46,568 bases of DNA from Nonomuraea turkmeniaca (GTDB lineage: Bacteria > Actinomycetota > Actinomycetes > Streptosporangiales > Streptosporangiaceae): NCBI RefSeq assembly GCF_005889735.1, contig NZ_VCKY01000059.1:1-46568 (forward strand), given 5' to 3'. The notes under the pieces are model-generated. The model was not told where the DNA came from. It saw only the letters and a program-made list of their open reading frames with translations, and did no database searches. A program made the position numbers and the translations under genes. Each line of letters starts with the position of its first letter. The first letter of the stretch is position 1. Below, one piece after another: positions 1 through 7,989 of this stretch.

Positions 1-750
1 GAGCCATGGGGGCTGGCGGGGGACCGCCGCTGGGCCGTCGTGGACGAGCAGGGGGATGTTCACTGGCTCGGGGAGAATCCCCGGCTGCTGTCCGTCGTCG
101 CCAGCGTCACGGACGAGGACGGGCTGCTGCTCGACGCGCCGGGACTGCCCCAGCTGAAGGTGCCCCCGGCCACCGGAGAACACGTTCCCGTGGGTTTCGC
201 CGAAGTGGACACCGTTGTGCTCGCGGACCCCGACGCGCACGCCTGGTTCACCCGGCTGCTCGGCAAACCGGCCCGCCTGGTCTGGCTCGACGACCCCAAC
301 CGCTGCGCCGTCCCGGCGTCCCACGGCGGCCTGCCCGGCGACGTCGTCAGCCTCGCCGGGGACGCCCCCATCCTGCTCACCTCCCGCTCCTCACTGCGCC
401 GTCTGGACGACTGGATCCTCGAAGGCGCCATGGAACGCCAGGACGACCCGCCCGCTCCCCTGGACATGGCCAGATTCCGCCCCAATCTCGTGATCGACGG
501 CGCACCCCCGTACGCCGAGGACGACTGGCGCGAGATCCGCATCGGCCCGCTCGCCTTCCGCGTCTCGGAACGCTGCGACCGCTGCGCCGCCACCACCTAC
601 GACCCGGTCACCTTCCAGAAGGGCAAGGAACCCCTGCGCACCCTCGCCCGCCACCGCCGCTGGGACGGCAAGACCTGGTTCGGCATCCGCCTGGTCCCCC
701 GAGGCCGAGGCGAACTACGGCTCGGCGACCCGGTCACCGTCCTGGCCTGA
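1..750 (+). CDS. MOSC domain protein (5' end outside window)
   Basis: The frame is open from base 1, where it reads EPWGLAGDRRWAVVDEQGDVH, which is the typical beginning of the MOSC N-terminal beta-barrel. The GTG at 40 is therefore internal and the true start lies upstream of the window. The C-terminal half carries the MOSC core: a Cys-rich stretch (SERCDRCAATTYDP), the F.KGKEPLRTLA segment and the WFG...GELRLGDPV ending. MOSC proteins bind sulfur or molybdenum cofactor; the YcbX-like branch takes part in reduction of N-hydroxylated compounds. The substrate here is unknown. It is the only gene at this end on the plus strand and ends 268 bases before the convergent regulator gene. Confidence 0.88.
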   Translation, partial: EPWGLAGDRRWAVVDEQGDVHWLGENPRLLSVVASVTDEDGLLLDAPGLPQLKVPPATGEHVPVGFAEVDTVVLADPDAHAWFTRLLGKPARLVWLDDPNRCAVPASHGGLPGDVVSLAGDAPILLTSRSSLRRLDDWILEGAMERQDDPPAPLDMARFRPNLVIDGAPPYAEDDWREIRIGPLAFRVSERCDRCAATTYDPVTFQKGKEPLRTLARHRRWDGKTWFGIRLVPRGRGELRLGDPVTVLA

Positions 751-755
751 AACGG

Positions 756-843
756 CTAGACGTCGCAGGGCTTGCCGTCGATGTCCGGCGAGTATGACGT
801 CATCTTCGTCCAGGAGGCCATTGAGTTCACGGTCGATCGTTCC
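756..843 (-). pseudogene. possible 3' remnant of an unidentified gene
   Basis: On the minus strand a short frame ends at the TAG at 758-756 with the C-terminal sequence WTKMTSYSPDIDGKPCDV. Almost every codon in it ends in G or C, as in real genes here, but there is no plausible full-length gene around it. It may be the tail of a deleted gene. I do not recognise the family. The rest of the 751-1017 gap shows nothing clear. Confidence 0.2.
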
Positions 844-1017
844 ACAAGGACGGCACGCTCAACCGCGGTCGGGCGGGACCGACCCCAAGCCCACCCGAGC
901 TCGCCGCCGCCCTCGCCTCCATCGAGCGGCACCCGGACCGGCGGACGGCCCAGGCCCGCCTCTCCACTTCAGCCTGCAACGCCGCCTGGCTCTCGAAGTC
1001 TTCGTTGCCAAGGTGCC

Positions 1018-2334
1018 CTAGCGGTTCACCAGCCGGTACGGCCGCCGCGGCCGGCCCGCGGTAGCGGACTTGACCGGCGGGAGCGCCCAGGCCAGCCCTT
1101 CCTCCACGAGCTCCTGCAGCACCCGCCGGGCGCTGCGCGGTGCCACGCCGAGGATCTCCGCCACGGTCTCGGCGCCGACCACCAGCGACTCGGGGTCGTC
1201 ACCCAGCCGCTCGACGAGCCGGTCGAGGATCTTGTCGGCCCGGGACGGCTCGGCGGGCTGCTCGGGCCGGCGGCGCTGCCGCAGCGGGAGGGAGAGTGTG
1301 GTGCCGTCGTCGCCGATGAGGAAGGCGGCGGTGGCGCCGGCGTTCCTGGCCCGCTCGACCGCGATCAGCGCGTTGGAGTCGGCGTCGCGCGCGGTGTGCC
1401 CGAGCCCGATGCCGACCTCCACGGCCACGCCCATGTCGGCACGGACGCGGTCCATGAACGGCGCCACCCGGAACCCGTCGGTTGCCTGGCCGAGCGCGCC
1501 GACGGTGGCGGTGACCACGTAGCCGTTCTCGCCGCGCGGCACCACGGTCGCGCCCATCAGTCGCGCCTCGGCCAGCAGCGACTGGTGGAGGGCGAGCTTG
1601 AGCTCCTGCTGCCAGTAGTTGCCCGGACCCGAGTGGGCGGGCCGCGCCGCGGCGGGGAGCTCCACCAGAACGATGGCGATCTGCACCTCCTCCAGGCGGT
1701 TGCCGGTGCCGAGCAGCGCGGCCGTGTTCAGCGCCAGGCGCAGCGTGTGCGGCGTCGGCATCATCCGCAGCACCGGCACCTGCACGGCTTCGAGCTTCTT
1801 GGCGACGGTCCTGATCGTGGTCAGCGCCGCCGTGGTGGCGCCGGCGCGGTAGAGCTTCTCGTGGAAGCCGATGAAGTCGCGGACCGACTCGGGCTGGTGG
1901 TATTCGGAGACGTGCACCCCGTCCATCGGGACGCCGATCTCCTCGTACGCCTCCGCCACGTCGGCCGCCGGGATCGAGTCGATGCTCACCCGCGCCGGAT
2001 CGATCCCCTGGGAGAGCACGCCACGCAGCAGGCTCGAGTAGAGCCCGGCGCCGCTCACCGGCACGAACGTGGCCGGCACCGGCAGCTCGCCCGACCGCCG
2101 GGCCAGGTCGTACTGGAGCGGGCCGGTGAACAGCACCACGTCAATGCTGCCCGCGATCTTGGACAGCTTGTCGTGCGTCTCGTTCTCGCCCGCGTGCGGC
2201 GCCCCGACCAGCCGGAAGGAAGCGGCATCGGGCAGACCGGCGCCGATGTGCACGATGTGCTCCACCAGATCGTGCGGGCCCACCACCCCGATCGCGATCT
2301 TGGTCCTCAGCCGCTCCACCTTGGTCATCTCCAC
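1018..2334 (-). CDS. winged-helix transcriptional regulator with sensor and cyclase-like domains
   Basis: This 438-residue protein has three parts. Residues 1 to about 170 form an alpha/beta region (IAIGVVGPHDLVEHI, then DVVLFTGP) like a ligand-sensing domain. Residues of about 180-340 include VEVGIGLGHTARDADSNAL and AVERARNAG, which resemble the degenerate nucleotide-cyclase/GGDEF-like fold of some regulators. The last 80 residues contain a winged helix (VAEILGVAPRSARRVLQELVEEGLA) and end in a basic tail. It is the last gene of the six-gene minus operon and its ATG at 2334 lies 10 bases inside the preceding amidohydrolase gene. It is the likely local regulator, with the repeats at 7818-7989 as candidate targets. 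The domain reading is by pattern only. Confidence 0.72.
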   Translation of the reverse strand: MEMTKVERLRTKIAIGVVGPHDLVEHIVHIGAGLPDAASFRLVGAPHAGENETHDKLSKIAGSIDVVLFTGPLQYDLARRSGELPVPATFVPVSGAGLYSSLLRGVLSQGIDPARVSIDSIPAADVAEAYEEIGVPMDGVHVSEYHQPESVRDFIGFHEKLYRAGATTAALTTIRTVAKKLEAVQVPVLRMMPTPHTLRLALNTAALLGTGNRLEEVQIAIVLVELPAAARPAHSGPGNYWQQELKLALHQSLLAEARLMGATVVPRGENGYVVTATVGALGQATDGFRVAPFMDRVRADMGVAVEVGIGLGHTARDADSNALIAVERARNAGATAAFLIGDDGTTLSLPLRQRRRPEQPAEPSRADKILDRLVERLGDDPESLVVGAETVAEILGVAPRSARRVLQELVEEGLAWALPPVKSATAGRPRRPYRLVNR

Positions 2335-3119
2335 TCGAGCAACCCACTGATCGTTCCCCCGAGCACCGCTGCCCTCTCATTGTCCGTCAAGTCGGCGAAG
2401 AGTACGCGCCCCAGCGACATCCGCAGGTCGATGAAGGGGAAGTCCGAACCGTACACCACCCGGTCCGCGCCGACCCGCCGTACCATCCGGGCGATGTCCG
2501 CGCCGCTGTTGTGCGATCCACAGACCTCGAGGATCACCCCCGGCCGCCGCTCGGCCACCTCGATCGCCTGGTCGATGCCCAGCGGCGTCACACCGGAGTG
2601 CCCGGCCAGGATCGTGGCACCCGGGTGCCGCTCGGCCACCTCGTCGAGCATGGGCATGTCGTTGTACGGAGAACCCGCGAACGTGTGCGTGAGCACCGGG
2701 CACCCGGTCAGCTCGGCCAACTCCCACACCGGGGCGTACCTGGACCCGTTCAGCGGATACTCGTGCAGGTCCGGGTGGAGCTTGATGCCGCCGAAGCGCG
2801 GGTCGTCCCCCCACTTGCCCAGCTCGGCGAGCGGATCCTGCCACGGGTTCACCGTGATGTACCCGGTGAACCGGTCGGGTGCCTCGGCCACGATCGCCGC
2901 CGTCGCCGCGTTCCCCGCCGCCGCGTCGAGCTGGATGGCCAGGTGGCTGGAGAAGACGGCGTGCGAGACGCCGCACCGGTCCATCACCCTGATCATCGGG
3001 CCCGGGTCCGGCTCGGGGATGAAGAACACGCTGTACGGCCCGGCGTGCGCGTGCGCGTCGACGATCCGGGTCGCCTGCTGGGAACGGCGCTCCCACACCG
3101 CTCGCGCCAGGTCGTTCAC
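2325..3119 (-). CDS. COG2159-type amidohydrolase, metal site intact
   Basis: A 264-residue TIM-barrel amidohydrolase. The metal and catalytic motifs are visible in order: DAHAHAG (HxH), IKLHPDLHEYP, LTHTF, LAGHSG and YGSDFPF (catalytic Asp). The frame is open for another 190 codons upstream, but that part reads as low-complexity Arg/Gly-rich sequence. The start is the GTG at 3119 (VNDLARAVWERR), which overlaps the TGA of the gene before it (GTGA). Members of this family hydrolyse or decarboxylate cyclic and carboxylated compounds, including lactones. In this operon it could open a sugar lactone formed by the Gfo/Idh/MocA enzyme, which is an inference. Its partner at 3116-3838 has the same fold but no metal ligands. 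Confidence 0.85.
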   Translation of the reverse strand: MNDLARAVWERRSQQATRIVDAHAHAGPYSVFFIPEPDPGPMIRVMDRCGVSHAVFSSHLAIQLDAAAGNAATAAIVAEAPDRFTGYITVNPWQDPLAELGKWGDDPRFGGIKLHPDLHEYPLNGSRYAPVWELAELTGCPVLTHTFAGSPYNDMPMLDEVAERHPGATILAGHSGVTPLGIDQAIEVAERRPGVILEVCGSHNSGADIARMVRRVGADRVVYGSDFPFIDLRMSLGRVLFADLTDNERAAVLGGTISGLLEWR

Positions 3120-3838
3120 ACGATCCCCCTCCCGATGGTGGCCACGTCCGCGTCGCCGAGCTCCGACCAGAGCAGCCGGGTCACGGCCTCGGCCGGATCC
3201 CGGTACGGCTGGCCGGTGCCGAAGACGATCCGCCCCGCGCCGAACCGCGCGACCAGCCACTCCAGCCCGCAGTGCGAGGACAGATCGGCCGTCCCCAGGT
3301 GCACGTTGACGTTGCGCTCCATGGCCCCGGCGATCTGGCGCAGCATCCGGTATCCGGCGGCGCCGACGACGATGCGCAATGCCGGATGCGCCCGGGCGAT
3401 CGTCTCCATCGTCGGCCAGTCCACCTGCGGGGCGTCCACCAGCAGCGGCAGCCGTACCCTGGCCAGGGCGTGCAGGACCACGGCGGCGTCGGCGCCGGCG
3501 AGGTGGTAGCCGTGGTCGCGCGGGAAGGCCCGGACGGCGCGCACACCCTTGGCGACGGCCTCCTCCGCGAAGTCCGCGCCCAGCTCGCCGCAGCTGTCCG
3601 GGAGCATGACCCAGCACGGGTGCAGCCGAGGCTGGTCCTTGACGAGGTCGAGCAGCTGGGCGTTGCCGCGGTGGGGATCGTGCAGCCACGCGGTCATGTT
3701 GCCCACCACGGCTTCGGCGATCCCCACCCGGTCCAGCGCCGCGAGCAGCTCATCCACGGTTCCGCCACCCACGTCGCGGCGGGGGTGACGGCCGAGCATC
3801 GCGTCCGCGTCGATGAGGATCGGGCGCGCCTCAGCCAT
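3116..3838 (-). CDS. amidohydrolase-like protein lacking metal ligands (probable pseudoenzyme)
   Basis: A 240-residue protein related to COG2159 amidohydrolases and to its downstream neighbour. Each catalytic motif is altered: IDADAMLG replaces D-H-x-H, LVDAPQVDW replaces the L-x-H-T strand, VVGAAGYR replaces A-G-H-S-G, and FGTGQPYRDP replaces G-S-D-x-P. It therefore should not bind the usual metal. The start is the ATG at 3838, which overlaps the heparinase-type lyase gene by 8 bases; its end overlaps the next gene by 4 bases. The tight coupling with the intact paralog suggests a heteromeric or regulatory partner. It could also have an unrelated activity. Confidence 0.8.
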   Translation of the reverse strand: MAEARPILIDADAMLGRHPRRDVGGGTVDELLAALDRVGIAEAVVGNMTAWLHDPHRGNAQLLDLVKDQPRLHPCWVMLPDSCGELGADFAEEAVAKGVRAVRAFPRDHGYHLAGADAAVVLHALARVRLPLLVDAPQVDWPTMETIARAHPALRIVVGAAGYRMLRQIAGAMERNVNVHLGTADLSSHCGLEWLVARFGAGRIVFGTGQPYRDPAEAVTRLLWSELGDADVATIGRGIV

Positions 3839-5561
3839 CGGCGGCCCATCCCTCACGAACGTCGGCTCGGGCCCAAGTGGACGCGCTGACGGTGTCCACG
3901 ATCCCGCCGATGGCCACCCTGAGGTGATCAGGGACTGACGTCTCTTGAGGGGAGGCCAGGGGCGGGACCGTGGCGAGGTGGACGGCGGGTGGATCGTCGG
4001 TGAAGGGGACGAGCGCGACGGTGAAGCGGCCGTCGGCGCGGCGCAGCCCCAGTGAGTGGATCTCGCCGTACTCCGCGGTCCCGGTGGCGGGGTCGGGAAT
4101 GCGGGCGGGACCGTTCCCGTGCAAGACCTCGTCGGGCGCCTCCAGGGGCACCACCAGCAGGTTCTTCGTGACATATCCGGATCCGTGGGGTTTCCACGGA
4201 GCCAGCCCGTGCACCTGCCACACCGCGTCGGCGTCGATCGAGTCGGTGACCAGCCAGTACGACGGCTCGTCCCGCACGAAGACGATCCGCCGGTCATGCC
4301 GCGCCGAGTACCCGTGGTGGTGCCCCGCGAAGACGTCCACGTGCTGGCCGGCGTGGAACAGGTCGAGCCCGGCCTTGCGGTCCTCGGTGTACTCCTCCCC
4401 CGGGACCAGGATCGTGTTGTGTCCCCGGGTGGCCTGGTACCAGTCGTAGTAACCGGGGTCGTCGTAGGACGGCGGCCCGCCCGCCTCCCAGGCCAGCGGC
4501 ACGCCCCAGCCGGACAGCACGAAGTCGAGCGCGGCGTGGTGGCTGTGCGGCTCGAGCTCGTGCCCCACGTAGGGCCCGTAGTTGATCACGGTGTGCAGGT
4601 GTCCGGCGCGGAAGATCGCGTAGCCGCTCGCGTCCAGCAGGTGCGACCCAGGCTCGGGCCGCACGCCCAGCTCCGCGCCGCGCCGGAGCGCGCCGGCGGG
4701 CCAGACCACGCCGCTGTCCTGCAGGTGCGGGATCCAGCCGCCGGAGGTGACCAGGGAGGCGAACCAGGAGTGCATGGCCCGCACCCTGGGGTGCTCGGCG
4801 AAGCTCGGGTCCAGCGCCAGCACGCGGTGCACGGCGTCCAGGACCATGCCGTGGTAGCCGGGCGAGCGCTCGTGGTGCCCGCCGTCGGCGCGCACGTCGA
4901 GCTCCAGGTGCTCCAGGACGCGCGCCCGGCCGATCTCGGCCCACCGCGGCGCCTCGGGGAGCTCCGGGAAGAGCGTGGCGACGTGCAGGAGCTCGGCGGC
5001 GCAGACGAACTGCCAGTTGCCGTGCCGGAACTCGTCGTGCTCCTCCGCCGACCAGCGGGCGCCGCCGAGGACGGTCTTCATCATCATCGCCCAGCACTCG
5101 TCGCTGAGCGCGGGCTCGTCCGCCAGCTCCGCCATGGCCCGGGTGACGTGCATCGACCTGGCCCAGACGCCCAGCGAGTACCAGATGACGTCGAGGCCCG
5201 GCCAGTCACCTTCGACCTGGTCGCGCGTGCCGTACCACTGCCGGAACAGCCGGTCCCACTCCGCGGCGTAGCGCGCGTCGCCGGTCTCGCGGTAGGCGTG
5301 CACCAGCGGCGTCATCCACCGCAGGTAGTGGAAGCCGTACAACCGCGAGCGCCCGCGCCCCTTGTCGAGGAAGTCGACCTCAGCGCCGATGAGCGCGTCG
5401 GCTTCCTCGATCGTCGCGGGGCCGTCCCAGGCGGGGTCGGGGCGGCGCCACGGCCGGGCCTCGGCGATCGACGTAACGCCCAGCTCGGCCAGGAGCGCCT
5501 CGTCGGTGATGTGCCGCATGCGCACCGGGTCCACATGCGGCGCCTTCTCCACATATTTCAT
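3831..5561 (-). CDS. heparinase II/III family protein (putative uronate-type oligosaccharide lyase)
   Basis: A 576-residue protein with the two-domain layout of heparinase II/III proteins. The N-terminal half is an alpha toroid (RHGNWQFVCAAELL at about 179-192, HHERSPGYH at 229-237). The C-terminal beta sandwich carries HSHHAALDF (339-347), then SYDDPGYYDWYQ and RGHNTI (379-384), the usual motifs of this family. These enzymes cleave uronic acid-containing polysaccharides by beta-elimination (heparin, alginate and related oligomers). There is no signal peptide (it starts MKYVEKAPHVDP), so it probably acts in the cytoplasm on imported oligomers. The start at 5561 overlaps the Gfo/Idh/MocA stop (ATGA). 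The frame is open further upstream but that part is antisense-like. Confidence 0.85.
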   Translation of the reverse strand: MKYVEKAPHVDPVRMRHITDEALLAELGVTSIAEARPWRRPDPAWDGPATIEEADALIGAEVDFLDKGRGRSRLYGFHYLRWMTPLVHAYRETGDARYAAEWDRLFRQWYGTRDQVEGDWPGLDVIWYSLGVWARSMHVTRAMAELADEPALSDECWAMMMKTVLGGARWSAEEHDEFRHGNWQFVCAAELLHVATLFPELPEAPRWAEIGRARVLEHLELDVRADGGHHERSPGYHGMVLDAVHRVLALDPSFAEHPRVRAMHSWFASLVTSGGWIPHLQDSGVVWPAGALRRGAELGVRPEPGSHLLDASGYAIFRAGHLHTVINYGPYVGHELEPHSHHAALDFVLSGWGVPLAWEAGGPPSYDDPGYYDWYQATRGHNTILVPGEEYTEDRKAGLDLFHAGQHVDVFAGHHHGYSARHDRRIVFVRDEPSYWLVTDSIDADAVWQVHGLAPWKPHGSGYVTKNLLVVPLEAPDEVLHGNGPARIPDPATGTAEYGEIHSLGLRRADGRFTVALVPFTDDPPAVHLATVPPLASPQETSVPDHLRVAIGGIVDTVSASTWARADVREGWAADG

Positions 5562-6553
5562 GAGACCTTCACCGGCAGACCCGACCGGACGGACTCGTGC
5601 GCCGCCGCCAGCACCGCAGTGACGTGGCGCGAGCTCTCCACCGTGATCAGCGGCTCGGTGCCGGTGCGCGCGCACGCCACGAAGTGGTGGATCGCATCCC
5701 GGTACGCGCCCGCGGGCACGCCGTGCACGACCCGCTGCAGCATGTTGCGCGGGTACGTGTAGGCCTTGTCGGTGGCCAGCTGGATGTTCTCCCTCTGCCG
5801 GTCCAGCTGGATCACCCCGTCCTCGCCGACGACGGTGACGTAGCTGTCGACCATCGTCGGGAACGTGTTGGGGTAGATCCACGCCGACTCGAACGTGGCC
5901 ACCGCGCCGCGGCTGAAGCGGGCCTGGATCTGCACGGCGTCGGGCGTGTCGATGCCGAGGTCGCGCAGCTTGCCGTACCGGGCGGTGGCGAAGACCTCCG
6001 CGACGTGGTCGTCGTAGAGCCACGTCAGCAGGTCGATGTCGTGGCTGGACAGGAACCACGCGCACGTCGTCTGGTCGGCCCAGCCGATCATCTCGGTCGG
6101 CACGTAGATCGTGTCGTCCTTGCGCGCGTAGCCGACCACCGGCTCGCCGATCACTCCCATCTGGTCCTTGGCCTGCGCGTAGGCGGGCACCCAGCGGTGG
6201 TTGAACAGGCACATGGCGACCACGCCCGCCTGCCGGATGGCCCGCACGGCCCGGTCGGCGTCCTCCACCGTGGTCGTGAAGGGCTTCTCGACCAGGATGT
6301 GCAGACCGGCCTCGGCCGCGGCCACCATCATGTCCGCGTGCAGGTGGTCCGGCGTAGTGATCGACACCGCGTCGACGAGCCCCGACCCGATCAGTTCCCG
6401 GTACGTCGGGAACACCGGCGCATCGGCCAGCGGCTTGCGGCAGACGGCGGTGATCTCGGCGTCGGGGTGCGCGGCCAGCACGTCGGCGTGGCCGCGTCCC
6501 ATGATGCCGGTGCCGATGATCCCGATTCTGAGCTTAGGAGGCAAGTGCGTCAT
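5558..6553 (-). CDS. Gfo/Idh/MocA family sugar oxidoreductase
   Basis: A 331-residue NAD(P)-dependent oxidoreductase. The N-terminal Rossmann fold has the GxGxxGxxH motif (GTGIMGRGH, residues 14-22) and the family EKP signature is at 89-91 (LVEKPFTTT). The C-terminal alpha/beta domain contains SSHDIDLLTWLY, a typical substrate-side helix. Such enzymes oxidise or reduce sugars, inositols or sugar acids in the cytoplasm. Its place between the binding protein and the lyase points to processing of an imported sugar or uronate. It starts 20 bases inside the binding-protein gene and its TGA overlaps the lyase ATG. Confidence 0.9.
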   Translation of the reverse strand: MTHLPPKLRIGIIGTGIMGRGHADVLAAHPDAEITAVCRKPLADAPVFPTYRELIGSGLVDAVSITTPDHLHADMMVAAAEAGLHILVEKPFTTTVEDADRAVRAIRQAGVVAMCLFNHRWVPAYAQAKDQMGVIGEPVVGYARKDDTIYVPTEMIGWADQTTCAWFLSSHDIDLLTWLYDDHVAEVFATARYGKLRDLGIDTPDAVQIQARFSRGAVATFESAWIYPNTFPTMVDSYVTVVGEDGVIQLDRQRENIQLATDKAYTYPRNMLQRVVHGVPAGAYRDAIHHFVACARTGTEPLITVESSRHVTAVLAAAHESVRSGLPVKVS

Positions 6554-7817
6554 TCCATTGCTTCTCTGCTGTGTCGAGCGCCTCCTTGGCGCTCTTGGTC
6601 CCCGACAGGAATGCCCTGACCTCCTCGGAGAGGTACTCCCCGAGCTCGGCGTCCTTGCTGGTGCCGATGGGCTTGTACTCGAGCTTGGCCAGCCCCTTCA
6701 CGATGACCTGGCGGGCCGCGCCCATCGCGTCGCCGCTCTCGGCCTGGGTGAAGAAGGTGTCCTTGGTGGAGGAGATCGTGGACGGGTAGATCGGCACGAT
6801 CTTGCAGAAGGCCAGCTGGTTGGCGCCGTTGGTGACGTACTTGAGGAACTCGGCGGCCGCCTTCTTGTGCTTGGAGGCCTTGGGGATGGAGAAGGCCTGC
6901 TGGGCCAGGAGGAGGTAGTTGCCGGTGTTCATCTGGACCGGCTCGGTGATGACCAGGTCCTTGTAGACGTCGGGCGAGTTCTTCTGGATGTTGAGCAGCT
7001 CGGCGGCGTTGGCCGTCGGCTTGAAGGCGATCTGCTCGTTCTCCAGGCTCTGGGGCAGGTTGCGGATGTCCTTGGAGATCGCGCCCGGCGCGATGCCGCT
7101 CTTGTAGCTCTTCTTGAACTTCTCCAGGATCTCCACGGCCTGTGGCGTGTTGAACTCGGCCTTCTTCCTGTCCGCCGACAGCAGGCTGATGCCGTAGTAG
7201 CGGAGCACGTTGTGGTCCGGGATGATGTTGGATCCGTAGACCTTGGTCTCCTTGTAGACCTTGTCGCCCAACTCCAGCGCCTCGTCGTAGGACTTCGGCG
7301 GGGCGGCCTCGTCGAAGCCGGCCTTGCTCACCACGGACTTGCGGTACATCGCCACCGGAGCGCCGCCGTTGTACCAGGGCACGGCGTAGAGCTTGCCGTC
7401 GGTGCGCAGCGGCTCCACCAGGTTGGGCTGGAAATCGGCCAGGTCTTCCGTCTTGAGCAGCTCGTCGAGCGGGGTCAGCGACGGGACAAAGCGGCCGAGC
7501 TCCACGGAGTTGACGTTGACGACGTCGGGCACGTCGCCGCTGGCCACGGCGGCCAGCAGCTTGGTCGCGCTCTCCTGGCCGGGCACGTCGACCCACTTGA
7601 TCGTGACCTTCGGGTGCTGCTTCTGGTAGCCGGCGATGAGCCCGTCGATGTAGTCGCTGTAGTTCTTCTTGAGGTTGATCGTCCAGAACTCGACCTCGCC
7701 CTCGAAAGGCTGGTCGTCGGCGGCAGCCGGGGCGTTGCTGGACGTGCCGGCCACGCAGCCGGTCGTGAGGAGCGACAGGGCCAGTGCGCCTGTCACTAAG
7801 GCAAACCTACGGGACAT
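6534..7817 (-). CDS. ABC transporter sugar-binding lipoprotein
   Basis: A 427-residue family 1 extracellular solute-binding protein. It has a lipoprotein signal peptide ending in the lipobox LLTTGC (Cys21), so it is anchored to the outer face of the membrane. The mature part begins with VEFWTINLKKNYSDYIDGLI and contains WVDVPGQES and KLYAVPWYNGGAPVAMYRK, which are typical for binding proteins of the MalE/UgpB class. It is the first gene of the minus operon and lies opposite the two permease genes across the divergent promoter region. No ATPase is encoded nearby, so a shared MsiK-type ATPase is likely. The ligand is probably an oligosaccharide from the lyase substrate. Confidence 0.92.
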   Translation of the reverse strand: MSRRFALVTGALALSLLTTGCVAGTSSNAPAAADDQPFEGEVEFWTINLKKNYSDYIDGLIAGYQKQHPKVTIKWVDVPGQESATKLLAAVASGDVPDVVNVNSVELGRFVPSLTPLDELLKTEDLADFQPNLVEPLRTDGKLYAVPWYNGGAPVAMYRKSVVSKAGFDEAAPPKSYDEALELGDKVYKETKVYGSNIIPDHNVLRYYGISLLSADRKKAEFNTPQAVEILEKFKKSYKSGIAPGAISKDIRNLPQSLENEQIAFKPTANAAELLNIQKNSPDVYKDLVITEPVQMNTGNYLLLAQQAFSIPKASKHKKAAAEFLKYVTNGANQLAFCKIVPIYPSTISSTKDTFFTQAESGDAMGAARQVIVKGLAKLEYKPIGTSKDAELGEYLSEEVRAFLSGTKSAKEALDTAEKQWNDALAS

Positions 7818-7989
7818 CGCAGGGGTCCTCGATTCTGGCCGTCCTTAATATTTCCTTTCGGCAGAATGTCAGCTCAGATTTTTCCGGTCAAGGCCGAGCT
7901 ATTGACCGTCCGTATCAAGTCTGGATAACTTCTGGCCATCCGTTATCTGATCTACGGCCATCACAATCATCAAGGAAGGGCGTGAAGCC
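7818..7989. promoter_or_regulatory. divergent promoter region with operator-like repeats
   Basis: This AT-richer gap separates the two operons. It contains an inverted repeat GATAAC-N12-GTTATC (7924-7929 / 7942-7947). A related sequence occurs more than once: TTCTGGCCGTCCTTA at 7833-7847, TTCTGGCCATCCGTTA at 7930-7945, and a weaker copy ACCGTCCGTATC near 7906-7917. These are candidate binding sites for the regulator encoded at 1018-2334. A ribosome site, AGGAAGGG at 7973-7980, serves the permease ATG at 7990. Exact -35 and -10 boxes are not obvious. Confidence 0.5.

Noticed and set aside
772..3309. Very long open frame on the plus strand across the regulator and amidohydrolase genes
   Set aside because: Its sequence is Arg/Pro/Gly-rich with no domain, and the minus strand carries clear enzyme motifs. 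Long antisense frames are normal at this GC content.
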